64,000 nucleotides of DNA from Andrena cerasifolii (taxonomy: Eukaryota; Arthropoda; Insecta; Hymenoptera; Andrenidae). Shown piece after piece: positions 40,533-53,908 of this stretch; within the stretch, counting starts at the first letter, position 1, and the number at the start of each line of letters is the position of its first letter. The stretch spans positions 62,001 to 126,000 of the forward strand of contig NW_027484923.1 in assembly GCF_050908995.1 (NCBI RefSeq), read 5' to 3'. The translations under genes were made by a program, and so were the position numbers. The notes under the pieces are model-generated. The model ran no database searches. It had not been told where the DNA came from and saw only the letters and a list, made by a program, of their open reading frames with translations.

Positions 40533-42766
40533 GAAACCGATATTAGAACCGATATTGAAAAACCGATATTGGAGAACAAATATTGAAAAACTGATATTGA
40601 AAAACAAATATTGAAAAACTGATATCGAAAAACTGATATTGAAAAACCGATATTGAAAAACCGATATTGAATCCGATATTAGAACCGATATTCAAAAACC
40701 GATATTGGAGAACAAATATTGAAAAACTGATATTGAAAAACCGATATTGAAAAACAAATATTGAAAAACCGATATTGAAACCGATATTGAAACCGATATT
40801 AGAACCGATATTGAAAAACCGATATTGAAAAACAAATATTGAAGAACTGATATCGAAAAACTGATATTGAAAAACCGATATTGAAAAACCGATATTGAAA
40901 CCGATATTAGAACCGATATTCAAAAACCGATATTGGAGAACAAATATTGAAAAACTGATATTGAAAAACCGATATTGAAAAACCGATATTGAAAAACCGA
41001 TATTGAAACCGATATTAGAACCGATATTGAAAAACAGATATTGAAAAACAAATATTGAAGAACTGATATCGAAAAACTGATATTGAAAAACCGATATTGA
41101 AAAACCGATATTGAATCCGATATTAGAAACGATATTCAAAAACCGATATTGGAGAACAAATATTGAAAAACTGATATCGAAAAACTGATATTGAGAAACT
41201 GATATTGCAAAACCGATATTGTTCTAAACCGATATTCAAAAACCGATATAGAAAAACAAATGTTGAAAAACTGATATCGAAAAACTGATATTGAAAAACC
41301 GATATTGAAAAACTGATGTTGAATCCGATATTAGAACCGATATTCAAAAACCGATATTGGAGAACAAATATTGAAAAACTGATATTGAAAAACCGATATT
41401 GAAAATCCTATATCGAATAACTGATATTGCAAAACCGATATTGAAAAACCGATATTGAATCCGATATTAGAACCGATATTCAAAAACCGATATTGGAGAA
41501 CAAATATTGAAAAACTGATATCGAAAAACTGATATCGAAAAACTGATATTGAAAAACCGATATTGAAAAACCGATATTGAATCCGATATTAGAACCGATA
41601 TTCAAAAACCGATATTGGAGAACAAATATTGAAAAACTGATATTGAAAAACCGATATTGAAAATCCTATATCGAAAAACCGATATTGAAACCGATATTAG
41701 AACCGATATTGAAAAACCGATATTGAAAAACAAATATTGAAAAACTGATATCGAAAAACTGATATTGAAAAACCGATATTGAAAAACCGATGTTGAATCC
41801 GATATTAGAACCGATATTCAAAAACCGATATTGGAGAACAAATATTGAAAAACTGATATTGAAAAACCGATATTGAAAAACCGATATTGAAAAACCGATA
41901 TTGAAACCGATATTAGAACCGATATTGAAAAACCGATATTGAAAAACAAATATTGAAAAACTGATATCGAAAAACTGATATTGCAAAACCGATATTGAAT
42001 CCGATATTAGAACCGATATTCAAAAACCGATATTGGAGAACAAATATTGAAAAACTGATATCGAAAAACTGATATTGAAAAACCGATATTGAAAAACCGA
42101 TATTGAATCCGATATTAGAACCGATATTCAAAAACCGATATTGGAGAACAAATATTGAAAAACTGATATTGAAAAACCGATATTGAAAATCCTATATCGA
42201 AAAACCGATATTGAAACCGATATTAGAACCGATATTGAAAAACCGATATTGAAAAACAAATATTGAAAAACTGATATCGAAAAACTGATATTGAAAAACC
42301 GATATTGAAAAACCGATGTTGAATCCGATATTAGAACCGATATTCAAAAACCGATATTGGAGAACAAATATTGAAAAACTGATATTGAAAAACCGATATT
42401 GAAAAACCGATATTGAAAAACCGATATTGAAACCGATATTAGAACCGATATTGAAAAACCGATATTGAAAAACAAATATTGAAAAACTGATATCGAAAAA
42501 CTGATATTGCAAAACCGATATTGAAAAACCGATATTGAATCCGATATTAGAACCGATATTCAAAAACCGATATTGGAGAACAAATATTGAAAAACTGATA
42601 TCGAAAAACTGATATTGAAAAACCGATATTGAAAAACCGATATTGAATCCGATATTAGAACCGATATTCAAAAACCGATATTGGAGAACAAATATTGAAA
42701 AACTGATATTGAAAACCCGATATTGAAAAACAAATATTGAAAAACCCATATTGAAAAACTGATATT
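40533..42766. repeat. Right-dialect block, related to 49177-50884
   Basis: It starts with s2-s3-m1-m5 and holds an I-like segment with the triple 12-mer s2-s2-s3, a C208 core (41123-41347) preceded by the rare AGAAACGATATT, and GAAAATCCTATATC monomers. It matches 49177 onward at an offset of 8644 bp, falling to 8118 bp after the internal 526-bp duplication here. The AGAAACGATATT marker recurs near 49770, 53994 and 56402. Confidence 0.83.
41659..42710. repeat. 526-bp local tandem duplication
   Basis: Copy 1 (41659-42184) and copy 2 (42185 to about 42710) both start at GAAAATCCTATATC. The offset is 526 bp for the first part and 540 bp after m7, because copy 1 has m7 directly followed by s1 (41997) where copy 2 keeps one m1 between them. 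The paralogue at 50310-50867 has a single copy of this unit, so the duplication is specific to the 41.7-kb locus. Confidence 0.87.
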
Positions 42767-44156
42767 GAAACCGATATTAGAACCGATATTCAAAAACCGA
42801 TAATGGAGAACAAATATTGAAAAACTGATATTGAAAAACCGATATTGAAAAACAAATATTGAAGAACCGATATTGAAGAACCGATATTGAAAAACTTATA
42901 TCGAAAAACTGATATTGCAAAACCGATATTGAAACCGATATTAGAACCGATATTGAAAAACCGATATTGAAAAACCGATATTGAAAAACCGATATTGAAA
43001 CCGATATTAGAACCGATATTCAAAAACCGATATTGAAAAACCGATATTCAAAAACCTATATCGAATAACTGATATTGCAAAACCGATATTGAAAAACCGA
43101 TATTGAATCCGATATTAGAACCGATATTCAAAAACCGATATTGAAACCGATATTAGAACCGATATTCAAAAACCGATATTGGAGAACAAATATTGAAAAA
43201 CTGATATTGAAAAACCGATATTGAAAAACCTATATCGAATAACTGATATTGCAAAACCGATATTGAAAAACCGATATTGAATCCGATATTAGAACCGATA
43301 TTCAAAAACCGATATTGAAAAACCGATATTGAAAAACTTATATCGAAAAACTGATATTGCAAAACCGATATTGAAACCGATATTAGAACCGATATTGAAA
43401 AACCGATATTGAAAAACCGATATTGAAAAACCGATATTGAAAAACCGATATTGAAACCGATATTAGAACCGATATTGAAAAACAGATATTGATAAACAAA
43501 TATTGAAGAACTGATATCGAAAAACTGATATTGAAAAACCGATATTGAAAAACCGATATTGAATCCGATATTAGATCCGATATTCAAAAACCGATATTGG
43601 AGAACAAATATTGAAAAACTGATATCGAAAAACTGATATTGAGAAACTGATATCGAAAAACTGATATTGAGAAACTGATATTGAATCCGATATTAGAACC
43701 GATATTCAAAAACCGATATTGAAAACCAAATATTGAAAAACCGATATTGAAAAACCGATATTGAAAAACCGATATAGAAAAACCTATATGGAAAAACTGA
43801 TATTGCAAAACCGATATTGAATCCGATATTAGAACCGATATTGAAAAACCGATATTGTAAAGCAAATATTGAAAAACTGATATCGAAAAACTGATATTGA
43901 AAAACCGATATTGAAAAACCGATATTGAAACCGATATTAGAACCGATATTGAAAAACCGATATTGAAAAACAAATATTGAAAAACTGATATCGAAAAACT
44001 GATATTGAAAAACCGATATTGAAAAACCGATATTGAATCCGATATTAGAACCGATATTCAAAAACCGATATTGGAGAACAAATATTGAAAAACTGATATT
44101 GAAAAACCGATATTGAAAAACAAATATTGAAAAACCCATATTGAAAAACTGATATT
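42767..44156. repeat. D338 plus right-dialect block with 66-bp insertion
   Basis: D338 at 42767-43104 has two GAAGAACCGATATT monomers near 42861-42890, unique to this copy. The block after it is a relative of 4733-5535 and 51223-52025 and shares GATAAACAAATATT (near 43490) and ATTAGATCC (near 43571). It is 66 bp longer in its first part, because a D-type stretch with m12-m2-m7 replaces the s1-s3-m6-m5 continuation near 43310-43400. The end (about 44101 onward) jumps to m4 and GAAAAACCCATATT, skipping the GGTATTGTTC part. Confidence 0.8.
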
Positions 44157-46786
44157 GAAACCGATATTAGAACCGATATTCAAAAACCGATAATGGAGAA
44201 CAAATATTGAAAAACTGATATTGAAAAACCGATATTGAAAAACAAATATTGAAAAACCGATATTGAAAAACCGATATTGAAAAACTTATATCGAAAAACT
44301 GATATTGCAAAACCGATATTGAAACCGATATTAGAACCGATATTGAAAAACCGATATTGAAAAACCGATATTGAAAAACCGATATTGAAACCGATATTAG
44401 AACCGATATTCAAAAACCGATATTGAAAAACCGATATTCAAAAACCTATATCGAATAACTGATATTGCAAAACCGATATTGAAAAACCGATATTGAATCC
44501 GATATTAGAACCGATATTCAAAAACCGATATTGAAACCGATATTAGAACCGATATTGAAAAACCGATATTGGAGAACAAATATTGAAAAACTGATATTGA
44601 AAAACAAATATTGAAAAACTGATATCGAAAAACTGATATTGAAAAACCGATATTGAAAAACCGATATTGAATCCGATATTAGAACCGATATTCAAAAACC
44701 GATATTGGAGAACAAATATTGAAAAACTGATATTGAAAAACCGATATTGAAAAACAAATATTGAAAAACCGATATTGAAACCGATATTGAAACCGATATT
44801 AGAACCGATATTGAAAAACCGATATTGAAAAACAAATATTGAAGAACTGATATCGAAAAACTGATATTGAAAAACCGATATTGAAAAACCGATATTGAAT
44901 CCGATATTAGAACCGATATTCAAAAACCGATATTGGAGAACAAATATTGAAAAACTGATATTGAAAAACCGATATTGAAAAACCTATATCGAATAACTGA
45001 TATTGCAAAACCGATATTGAAAAACCGATATTGAATCCGATATTAGAACCGATATTCAAAAACCGATATTGGAGAACAAATATTGAAAAACTGATATTGA
45101 AAAACCGATATTGAAAAACCGATATTGAAAAACCGATATTGAAACCGATATTAGAACCGATATTGAAAAACAAATATTGAAAAACTGATATCGAAAAACT
45201 GATATTGAAAAACCGATATTGAAAAACCGATATTGAATCCGATATTAGAACCGATATTCAAAAACCGATATTGGAGAACAAATATTGAAAAACTGATATT
45301 GAAAACCCGATATTGAAAAACAAATATTGAAAAACCCATATTGAAAAACTGATATTGAAACCGATATTAGAACCGATATTCAAAAACCGATAATGGAGAA
45401 CAAATATTGAAAAACTGATATTGAAAAACCGATATTGAAAAACCTATATCGAATAACTGATATTGCAAAACCGATATTGAAAAACCGATATTGAATCCGA
45501 TATTAGAACCGATATTCAAAAACCGATATTGGAGAACAAATATTGAAAAACTGATATCGAAAAACTGATATCGAAAAACTGATACTGAAAAACCGATATT
45601 GAAAAACCGATATTGAATCCGATATTAGAACCGATATTCAAAAACCGATATTGGAGAACAAATATTGAAAAACTGATATTGAAAAACCGATATTGAAAAT
45701 CCTATATCGAAAAACCGATATTGAAACCGATATTAGAACCGATATTGAAAAACCCATATTGAAAAACAAATATTGGAAAACTGATATCGAAAAACTGATA
45801 TTGAAAAACCGATATTGAAAAACCGATATTGAAACCGATATTAGAACCGATATTGAAAAACAAATATTGAAAAACTGATATCGAAAAACTGATATTGAAA
45901 AACCGATATTGAAAAACCGATATTGAATCCGATATTAGAACCGATATTCAAAAACCGATATTGGAGAACAAATATTGAAAAACTGATATTGAAAACCCGA
46001 TATTGAAAAACAAATATTGAAAAACCCATATTGAAAAACTGATATTGAAACCGATATTAGAACCGATATTCAAAAACCGATAATGGAGAACAAATATTGA
46101 AAAACTGATATTGAAAAACCGATATTGAAAAACAAATATTGAAAAACCGATATTGAAAAACCGATATTGAAAAACTTATATCGAAAAACTGATATTGCAA
46201 AACCGATATTGAAACCGATATTAGAACCGATATTGAAAAACCGATATTGAAAAACCGATATTGAAACCGATATTAGAACCGATATTCAAAAACCGATATT
46301 GAAAAACCGATATTCAAAAACCTATATCGAATAACTGATATTGCAAAACCGATATTGAAAAACCGATATTGAATCCGATATTAGAACCGATATTCAAAAA
46401 CCGATATTGAAACCGATATTAGAACCGATATTGAAAAACCGATATTGGAGAACAAATATTGAAAAACTGATATTGAAAAACCGATATTGAAAAACCGATA
46501 TTGAAAAACAAATATTGAAAAACCGATATTGAAACCGATATTGAAACCGATATTAGAACCGATATTGAAAAACCGATATTGAAAAACAAATATTGAAGAA
46601 CTGATATCGAAAAACTGATATTGAAAAACCGATATTGAAAAACCGATATTGAATCCGATATTAGAACCGATATTCAAAAACCGATATTGGAGAACAAATA
46701 TTGAAAAACTGATATTGAAAAACCGATATTGAAAAACCTATATCGAATAACTGATATTGCAAAACCGATATTGAAAAACCGATATT
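44157..46786. repeat. D338, I402-like block and first 1754-bp-offset segment
   Basis: D338 (44157-44494) is followed by an I variant with s2-s2-s3 (relative of 11298-11699). From 44907 to about 46.05 kb the sequence matches 46661-47.8 kb at a constant 1754-bp offset, including the rare run GAAAAACCCATATT-m4-GGAAAACTGATATC (near 45750 and 47504). Private to this segment is GATACTGAAAAACC near 45584. A shortened D block (about 46058-46368) and another s2-s2-s3 I variant close the region. Confidence 0.8.
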
Positions 46787-48814
46787 GAATCCGATATTAG
46801 AACCGATATTCAAAAACCGATATTGGAGAACAAATATTGAAAAACTGATATTGAAAAACCGATATTGAAAAACCGATATTGAAAAACCGATATTGAAACC
46901 GATATTAGAACCGATATTGAAAAACAAATATTGAAAAACTGATATCGAAAAACTGATATTTAAAAACCGATATTGAAAAACCGATATTGAATCCGATATT
47001 AGAACCGATATTCAAAAACCGATATTGGAGAACAAATATTGAAAAACTGATATTGAAAACCCGATATTGAAAAACAAATATTGAAAAACCCATATTGAAA
47101 AACTGATATTGAAACCGATATTAGAACCGATATTCAAAAACCGATAATGGAGAACAAATATTGAAAAACTGATATTGAAAAACCGATATTGAAAAACCTA
47201 TATCGAATAACTGATATTGCAAAACCGATATTGAAAAACCGATATTGAATCCGATATTAGAACCGATATTCAAAAACCGATATTGGAGAACAAATATTGA
47301 AAAACTGATATCGAAAAACTGATATCGAAAAACTGATATTGAAAAACCGATATTGAAAAACCGATATTGAATCCGATATTAGAACCGATATTCAAAAACC
47401 GATATTGGAGAACAAATATTGAAAAACTGATATTGAAAAACCGATATTGAAAATCCTATATCGAAAAACCGATATTGAAACCGATATTAGAACCGATATT
47501 GAAAAACCCATATTGAAAAACAAATATTGGAAAACTGATATCGAAAAACTGATATTGAAAAACCGATATTGAAAAACCGATATTGAAACCGATATTAGAA
47601 CCGATATTGAAAAACAAATATTGAAAAACTGATATCGAAAAACTGATATTGAAAAACCGATATTGAAAAACCGATATTGAATCCGATATTAGAACCGATA
47701 TTCAAAAACCGATATTGGAGAACAAATATTGAAAAACTGATATTGAAAACCCGATATTGAAAAACAAATATTGAAAAACCCATATTGAAAAACTGATATT
47801 GAAACCGATATTAGAACCGATATTCAAAAACCGATATTGGAGAACAAATATTGAAAAACTGATATTGAAAAACCGATATTGAAAAACCGATATTGAAAAA
47901 CCGATATTGAAACCGATATTAGAACCGATATTGAAAAACAAATATTGAAAAACTGATATCGAAAAACTGATATTTAAAAACCGATATTGAAAAACCGATA
48001 TTGAATCCGATATTAGAACCGATATTCAAAAACCGATATTGGAGAACAAATATTGAAAAACTGATATTGAAAACCCGATATTGAAAAACAAATATTGAAA
48101 AACCCATATTGAAAAACTGATATTGAAACCGATATTAGAACCGATATTCAAAAACCGATAATGGAGAACAAATATTGAAAAACTGATATTGAAAAACCGA
48201 TATTGAAAAACCTATATCGAATAACTGATATTGCAAAACCGATATTGAAAAACCGATATTGAATCCGATATTAGAACCGATATTCAAAAACCGATATTGG
48301 AGAACAAATATTGAAAAACTGATATCGAAAAACTGATATCGAAAAACTGATATTGAAAAACCGATATTGAAAAACCGATATTGAATCCGATATTAGAACC
48401 GATATTCAAAAACCGATATTGGAGAACAAATATTGAAAAACTGATATTGAAAAACCGATATTGAAAATCCTATATCGAAAAACCGATATTGAAACCGATA
48501 TTAGAACCGATATTGAAAAACCCATATTGAAAAACAAATATTGGAAAACTGATATCGAAAAACTGATATTGAAAAACCGATATTGAAAAACCGATATTGA
48601 AACCGATATTAGAACCGATATTGAAAAACAAATATTGAAAAACTGATATCGAAAAACTGATATTGAAAAACCGATATTGAAAAACCGATATTGAATCCGA
48701 TATTAGAACCGATATTCAAAAACCGATATTGGAGAACAAATATTGAAAAACTGATATTGAAAACCCGATATTGAAAAACAAATATTGAAAAACCCATATT
48801 GAAAAACTGATATT
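46787..48814. repeat. 1014-bp tandem segmental duplication
   Basis: 46787-47800 and 47801-48814 are collinear at 1014 bp and share a private monomer change, GATATTTAAAAACCG (near 46957 and 47971), found nowhere else in this context. Copy 1 opens with s1, copy 2 with s2, and both continue s3-m6-m5. The boundary lies on the 12-mer doublet, like the 2976-bp duplication. Confidence 0.91.
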
Positions 48815-51800
48815 GAAACCGATATTAGAACCGATATTCAAAAACCGATAATGGAGAACAAATATTGAAAAACTGATATTGAAAAACCGATATTGAAAAA
48901 CAAATATTGAAAAACCGATATTGAAAAACCGATATTGAAAAACTTATATCGAAAAACTGATATTGCAAAACCGATATTGAAACCGATATTAGAACCGATA
49001 TTGAAAAACCGATATTGAAAAACCGATATTGAAACCGATATTAGAACCGATATTCAAAAACCGATATTGAAAAACCGATATTCAAAAACCTATATCGAAT
49101 AACTGATATTGCAAAACCGATATTGAAAAACCGATATTGAATCCGATATTAGAACCGATATTCAAAAACCGATATTGAAACCGATATTAGAACCGATATT
49201 GAAAAACCGATATTGGAGAACAAATATTGAAAAACTGATATTGAAAAACAAATATTGAAAAACTGATATCGAAAAACTGATATTGAAAAACCGATATTGA
49301 AAAACCGATATTGAATCCGATATTAGAACCGATATTCAAAAACCGATATTGGAGAACAAATATTGAAAAACTGATATTGAAAAACCGATATTGAAAAACA
49401 AATATTGAAAAACCGATATTGAAACCGATATTGAAACCGATATTAGAACCGATATTGAAAAACCGATATTGAAAAACAAATATTGAAGAACTGATATCGA
49501 AAAACTGATATTGAAAAACCGATATTGAAAAACCGATATTGAAACCGATATTAGAACCGATATTCAAAAACCGATATTGGAGAACAAATATTGAAAAACT
49601 GATATTGAAAAACCGATATTGAAAAACCGATATTGAAAAACCGATATTGAAACCGATATTAGAACCGATATTGAAAAACAGATATTGAAAAACAAATATT
49701 GAAGAACTGATATCGAAAAACTGATATTGAAAAACCGATATTGAAAAACCGATATTGAATCCGATATTAGAAACGATATTCAAAAACCGATATTGGAGAA
49801 CAAATATTGAAAAACTGATATCGAAAAACTGATATTGAGAAACTGATATTGCAAAACCGATATTGTTCTAAACCGATATTCAAAAACCGATATAGAAAAA
49901 CAAATGTTGAAAAACTGATATCGAAAAACTGATATTGAAAAACCGATATTGAAAAACTGATGTTGAATCCGATATTAGAACCGATATTCAAAAACCGATA
50001 TTGGAGAACAAATATTGAAAAACTGATATTGAAAAACCGATATTGAAAATCCTATATCGAATAACTGATATTGCAAAACCGATATTGAAAAACCGATATT
50101 GAATCCGATATTAGAACCGATATTCAAAAACCGATATTGGAGAACAAATATTGAAAAACTGATATCGAAAAACTGATATCGAAAAACTGATATTGAAAAA
50201 CCGATATTGAAAAACCGATATTGAATCCGATATTAGAACCGATATTCAAAAACCGATATTGGAGAACAAATATTGAAAAACTGATATTGAAAAACCGATA
50301 TTGAAAATCCTATATCGAAAAACCGATATTGAAACCGATATTAGAACCGATATTGAAAAACCGATATTGAAAAACAAATATTGAAAAACTGATATCGAAA
50401 AACTGATATTGAAAAACCGATATTGAAAAACCGATGTTGAATCCGATATTAGAACCGATATTCAAAAACCGATATTGGAGAACAAATATTGAAAAACTGA
50501 TATTGAAAAACCGATATTGAAAAACCGATATTGAAAAACCGATATTGAAACCGATATTAGAACCGATATTGAAAAACCGATATTGAAAAACAAATATTGA
50601 AAAACTGATATCGAAAAACTGATATTGCAAAACCGATATTGAAAAACCGATATTGAATCCGATATTAGAACCGATATTCAAAAACCGATATTGGAGAACA
50701 AATATTGAAAAACTGATATCGAAAAACTGATATTGAAAAACCGATATTGAAAAACCGATATTGAATCCGATATTAGAACCGATATTCAAAAACCGATATT
50801 GGAGAACAAATATTGAAAAACTGATATTGAAAACCCGATATTGAAAAACAAATATTGAAAAACCCATATTGAAAAACTGATATTGAAACCGATATTAGAA
50901 CCGATATTCAAAAACCGATAATGGAGAACAAATATTGAAAAACTGATATTGAAAAACCGATATTGAAAAACAAATATTGAAAAACCGATATTGAAAAACC
51001 GATATTGAAAAACTTATATCGAAAAACTGATATTGCAAAACCGATATTGAAACCGATATTAGAACCGATATTGAAAAACCGATATTGAAAAACCGATATT
51101 GAAAAACCGATATTGAAACCGATATTAGAACCGATATTCAAAAACCGATATTCAAATACCGATATTCAAAAACCTATATCGAATAACTGATATTGCAAAA
51201 CCGATATTGAAAAACCGATATTGAATCCGATATTAGAACCGATATTCAAAAACCGATATTGAAACCGATATTAGAACCGATATTCAAAAACCGATATTGG
51301 AGAACAAATATTGAAAAACTGATATTGAAAAACCGATATTGAAAAACCTATATCGAATAACTGATATTGCAAAACCGATATTGAAAAACCGATATTGAAT
51401 CCGATATTAGAACCGATATTCAAAAACCGATATTGGAGAACAAATATTGAAAAACTGATATTGAAAAACCGATATTGAAAAACCGATATTGAAAAACCGA
51501 TATTGAAACCGATATTAGAACCGATATTGAAAAACAGATATTGATAAACAAATATTGAAGAACTGATATCGAAAAACTGATATTGAAAAACCGATATTGA
51601 AAAACCGATATTGAATCCGATATTAGATCCGATATTCAAAAACCGATATTGGAGAACAAATATTGAAAAACTGATATCGAAAAACTGATATTGAGAAACT
51701 GATATCGAAAAACTGATATTGAGAAACTGATATTGAATCCGATATTAGAACCGATATTCAAAAACCGATATTGAAAACCAAATATTGAAAAACCGATATT

Positions 51801-52709
51801 GAAAAACCGATATTGAAAAACCGATATAGAAAAACCTATATGGAAAAACTGATATTGCAAAACCGATATTGAATCCGATATTAGAACCGATATTGAAAAA
51901 CCGATATTGTAAAGCAAATATTGAAAAACTGATATCGAAAAACTGATATTGAAAAACCGATATTGAAAAACCGATATTGAAACCGATATTAGAACCGATA
52001 TTGAAAAACCGATATTGAAAAACAAATATTGAAAAACTGATATCGAAAAACTGATATTGAAAAACCGATATTGAAAAACCGATATTGAATCCGATATTAG
52101 AACCGATATTCAAAAACCGATATTGGAGAACAAATATTGAAAAACTGATATTGAAAAACCGATATTGAAAAACAAATATTGAAAAACCGATATTGAAAAA
52201 CTGATATCGAAAAACTGATATTGAGAAACTGATATTGCAAAACCGGTATTGTTCTAAACCAATATTGTAAAGCAAATATTGAAAAACTTATATCGAAAAA
52301 CCGATATTGAAAAACCGATATTGAATCCGATATTAGAACCGATATTCAAAAACCGATATTGGAGAACAAATATTGAAAAACTGATATTGCAAAACCGATA
52401 TTGAATCCGATATTAGAACCGATATTGAAAAACCGATATTGTAATGCAAATATTGAAAAACTGATATCGAAAAACTGATATTGAAAAACCGATATTGAAA
52501 AACCGATATTGAAACCGATATTAGAACCGATATTGAAAAACAAATATTGAAAAACTGATATCGAAAAACTGATATTGAAAAACCGATATTGAAAAACCGA
52601 TATTGAATCCGATATTAGAACCGATATTCAAAAACCGATATTGGAGAACAAATATTGAAAAACTGATATTGAAAACCCGATATTGAAAAACAAATATTGA
52701 AAAACCCAT
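48815..52709. repeat. Long right-dialect segment, relative of 40.2-43.6 kb and 3.3-6.2 kb
   Basis: It contains a shortened D block (about 48815), the s2-s2-s3 I variant, the C208 core (49767-49991) preceded by AGAAACGATATT, one copy of the 526-540-bp unit, D338 (50885-51222, followed by a private CAAATACCGATATT near 51154) and the about 1.5-kb block to 52709. The rare markers GATAAACAAATATT (near 51542) and GTAATGCAAATATT (near 52443) tie the last part to 4395-6219 at 46,490 bp. Confidence 0.85.
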
Positions 52710-53020
52710 ATTGAAAAACTGATATTGAAACCGATATTAGAACCGATATTCAAAAACCGATAATGGAGAACAAATATTGAAAAACTGATATTGAAAAACC
52801 GATATTGAAAAACAAATATTGAAAAACCGATATTGAAAAACCGATATTGAAAAACTTATATCGAAAAACTGATATTGCAAAACCGATATTGAAACCGATA
52901 TTAGAACCGATATTGAAAAACCGATATTGAAAAACCGATATTGAAAAACCGATATTGAAACCGATATTAGAACCGATATTGAAAAACCGATATTGGAGAA
53001 CAAATATTGAAAAACTGATA
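52710..53020. repeat. Truncated D block joined to I-type leader
   Basis: The D block begins normally (GATAATGG marker near 52763) and keeps its first 230 bp. At its third s2-s3 doublet (about 52968) it switches to m1-m5-m2-m4, the start of the I-type segment. The last 108 bp of D338 are absent. This join creates the longest minus-strand open frame of the window (52967-54007), which is not a gene. Confidence 0.8.
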
Positions 53021-53908
53021 TTGAAAAACAAATATTGAAAAACTGATATCGAAAAACTGATATTGAAAAACCGATATTGAAAAACCGATATTGAATCCGA
53101 TATTAGAACCGATATTCAAAAACCGATATTGGAGAACAAATATTGAAAAACTGATATTGAAAAACCGATATTGAAAAATAAATATTGAAAAACCGATATT
53201 GAAACCGATATTGAAACCGATTTTAGAACCGATATTGAAAAACCGATATTGAAAAACAAATATTGAAGAACTGATATCGAAAAACTGATATTGAAAAACC
53301 GATATTGAAAAACCGATATTGAATCCGATATTAGAACCGATATTCAAAAACCGATATTGGAGAACAAATATTGAAAAACTGATATTGGAAAACCGATATT
53401 GAAAAACCGATATTGAAAAACCGATATTGAAACCGATATTAGAACCGATATTGAAAAACAGATATTGAAAAACAAATATTGAAGAACTGATATCGAAAAA
53501 CTGATATTGAAAAACCGATATTGAAAAACCGATATTGAATCCGATATTAGAACCGATATTCAAAAACCGATATTGGAGAACAAATATTGAAAAACTGATA
53601 TTGAAAAACCGATATTGAAAAACAAATATTGAAAAACCGATATTGAAACCGATATTGAAACCGATATTAGAACCGATATTGAAAAACCGATATTGAAAAA
53701 CAAATATTGAAGAACTGATATCGAAAAACTGATATTGAAAAACCGATATTGAAAAACCGATATTGAAACCGATATTAGAACCGATATTCAAAAACCGATA
53801 TTGGAGAACAAATATTGAAAAACTGATATTGAAAAACCGATATTGAAAAACCGATATTGAAAAACCGATATTGAAACCGATATTAGAACCGATATTGAAA
53901 AACAGATA
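53021..53908. repeat. 444-bp tandem duplication
   Basis: Copy 1 (about 53021-53464) and copy 2 (about 53465-53908) are collinear at 444 bp: for example s1 at 53093 and 53537, and the s2-s2-s3 triple near 53197 and 53641. They differ by several single changes, all in copy 1: GAAAAATAAATATT near 53173, CCGATTTTAG near 53219, GGAAAACCGATATT near 53386. One further 12-mer differs as s1 in copy 1 (53321) and s2 in copy 2 (53765). More divergence than in the 2976-bp pair suggests an older event. The unit length is divisible by 3, so the minus-strand frame stays open through both copies. Confidence 0.87.
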
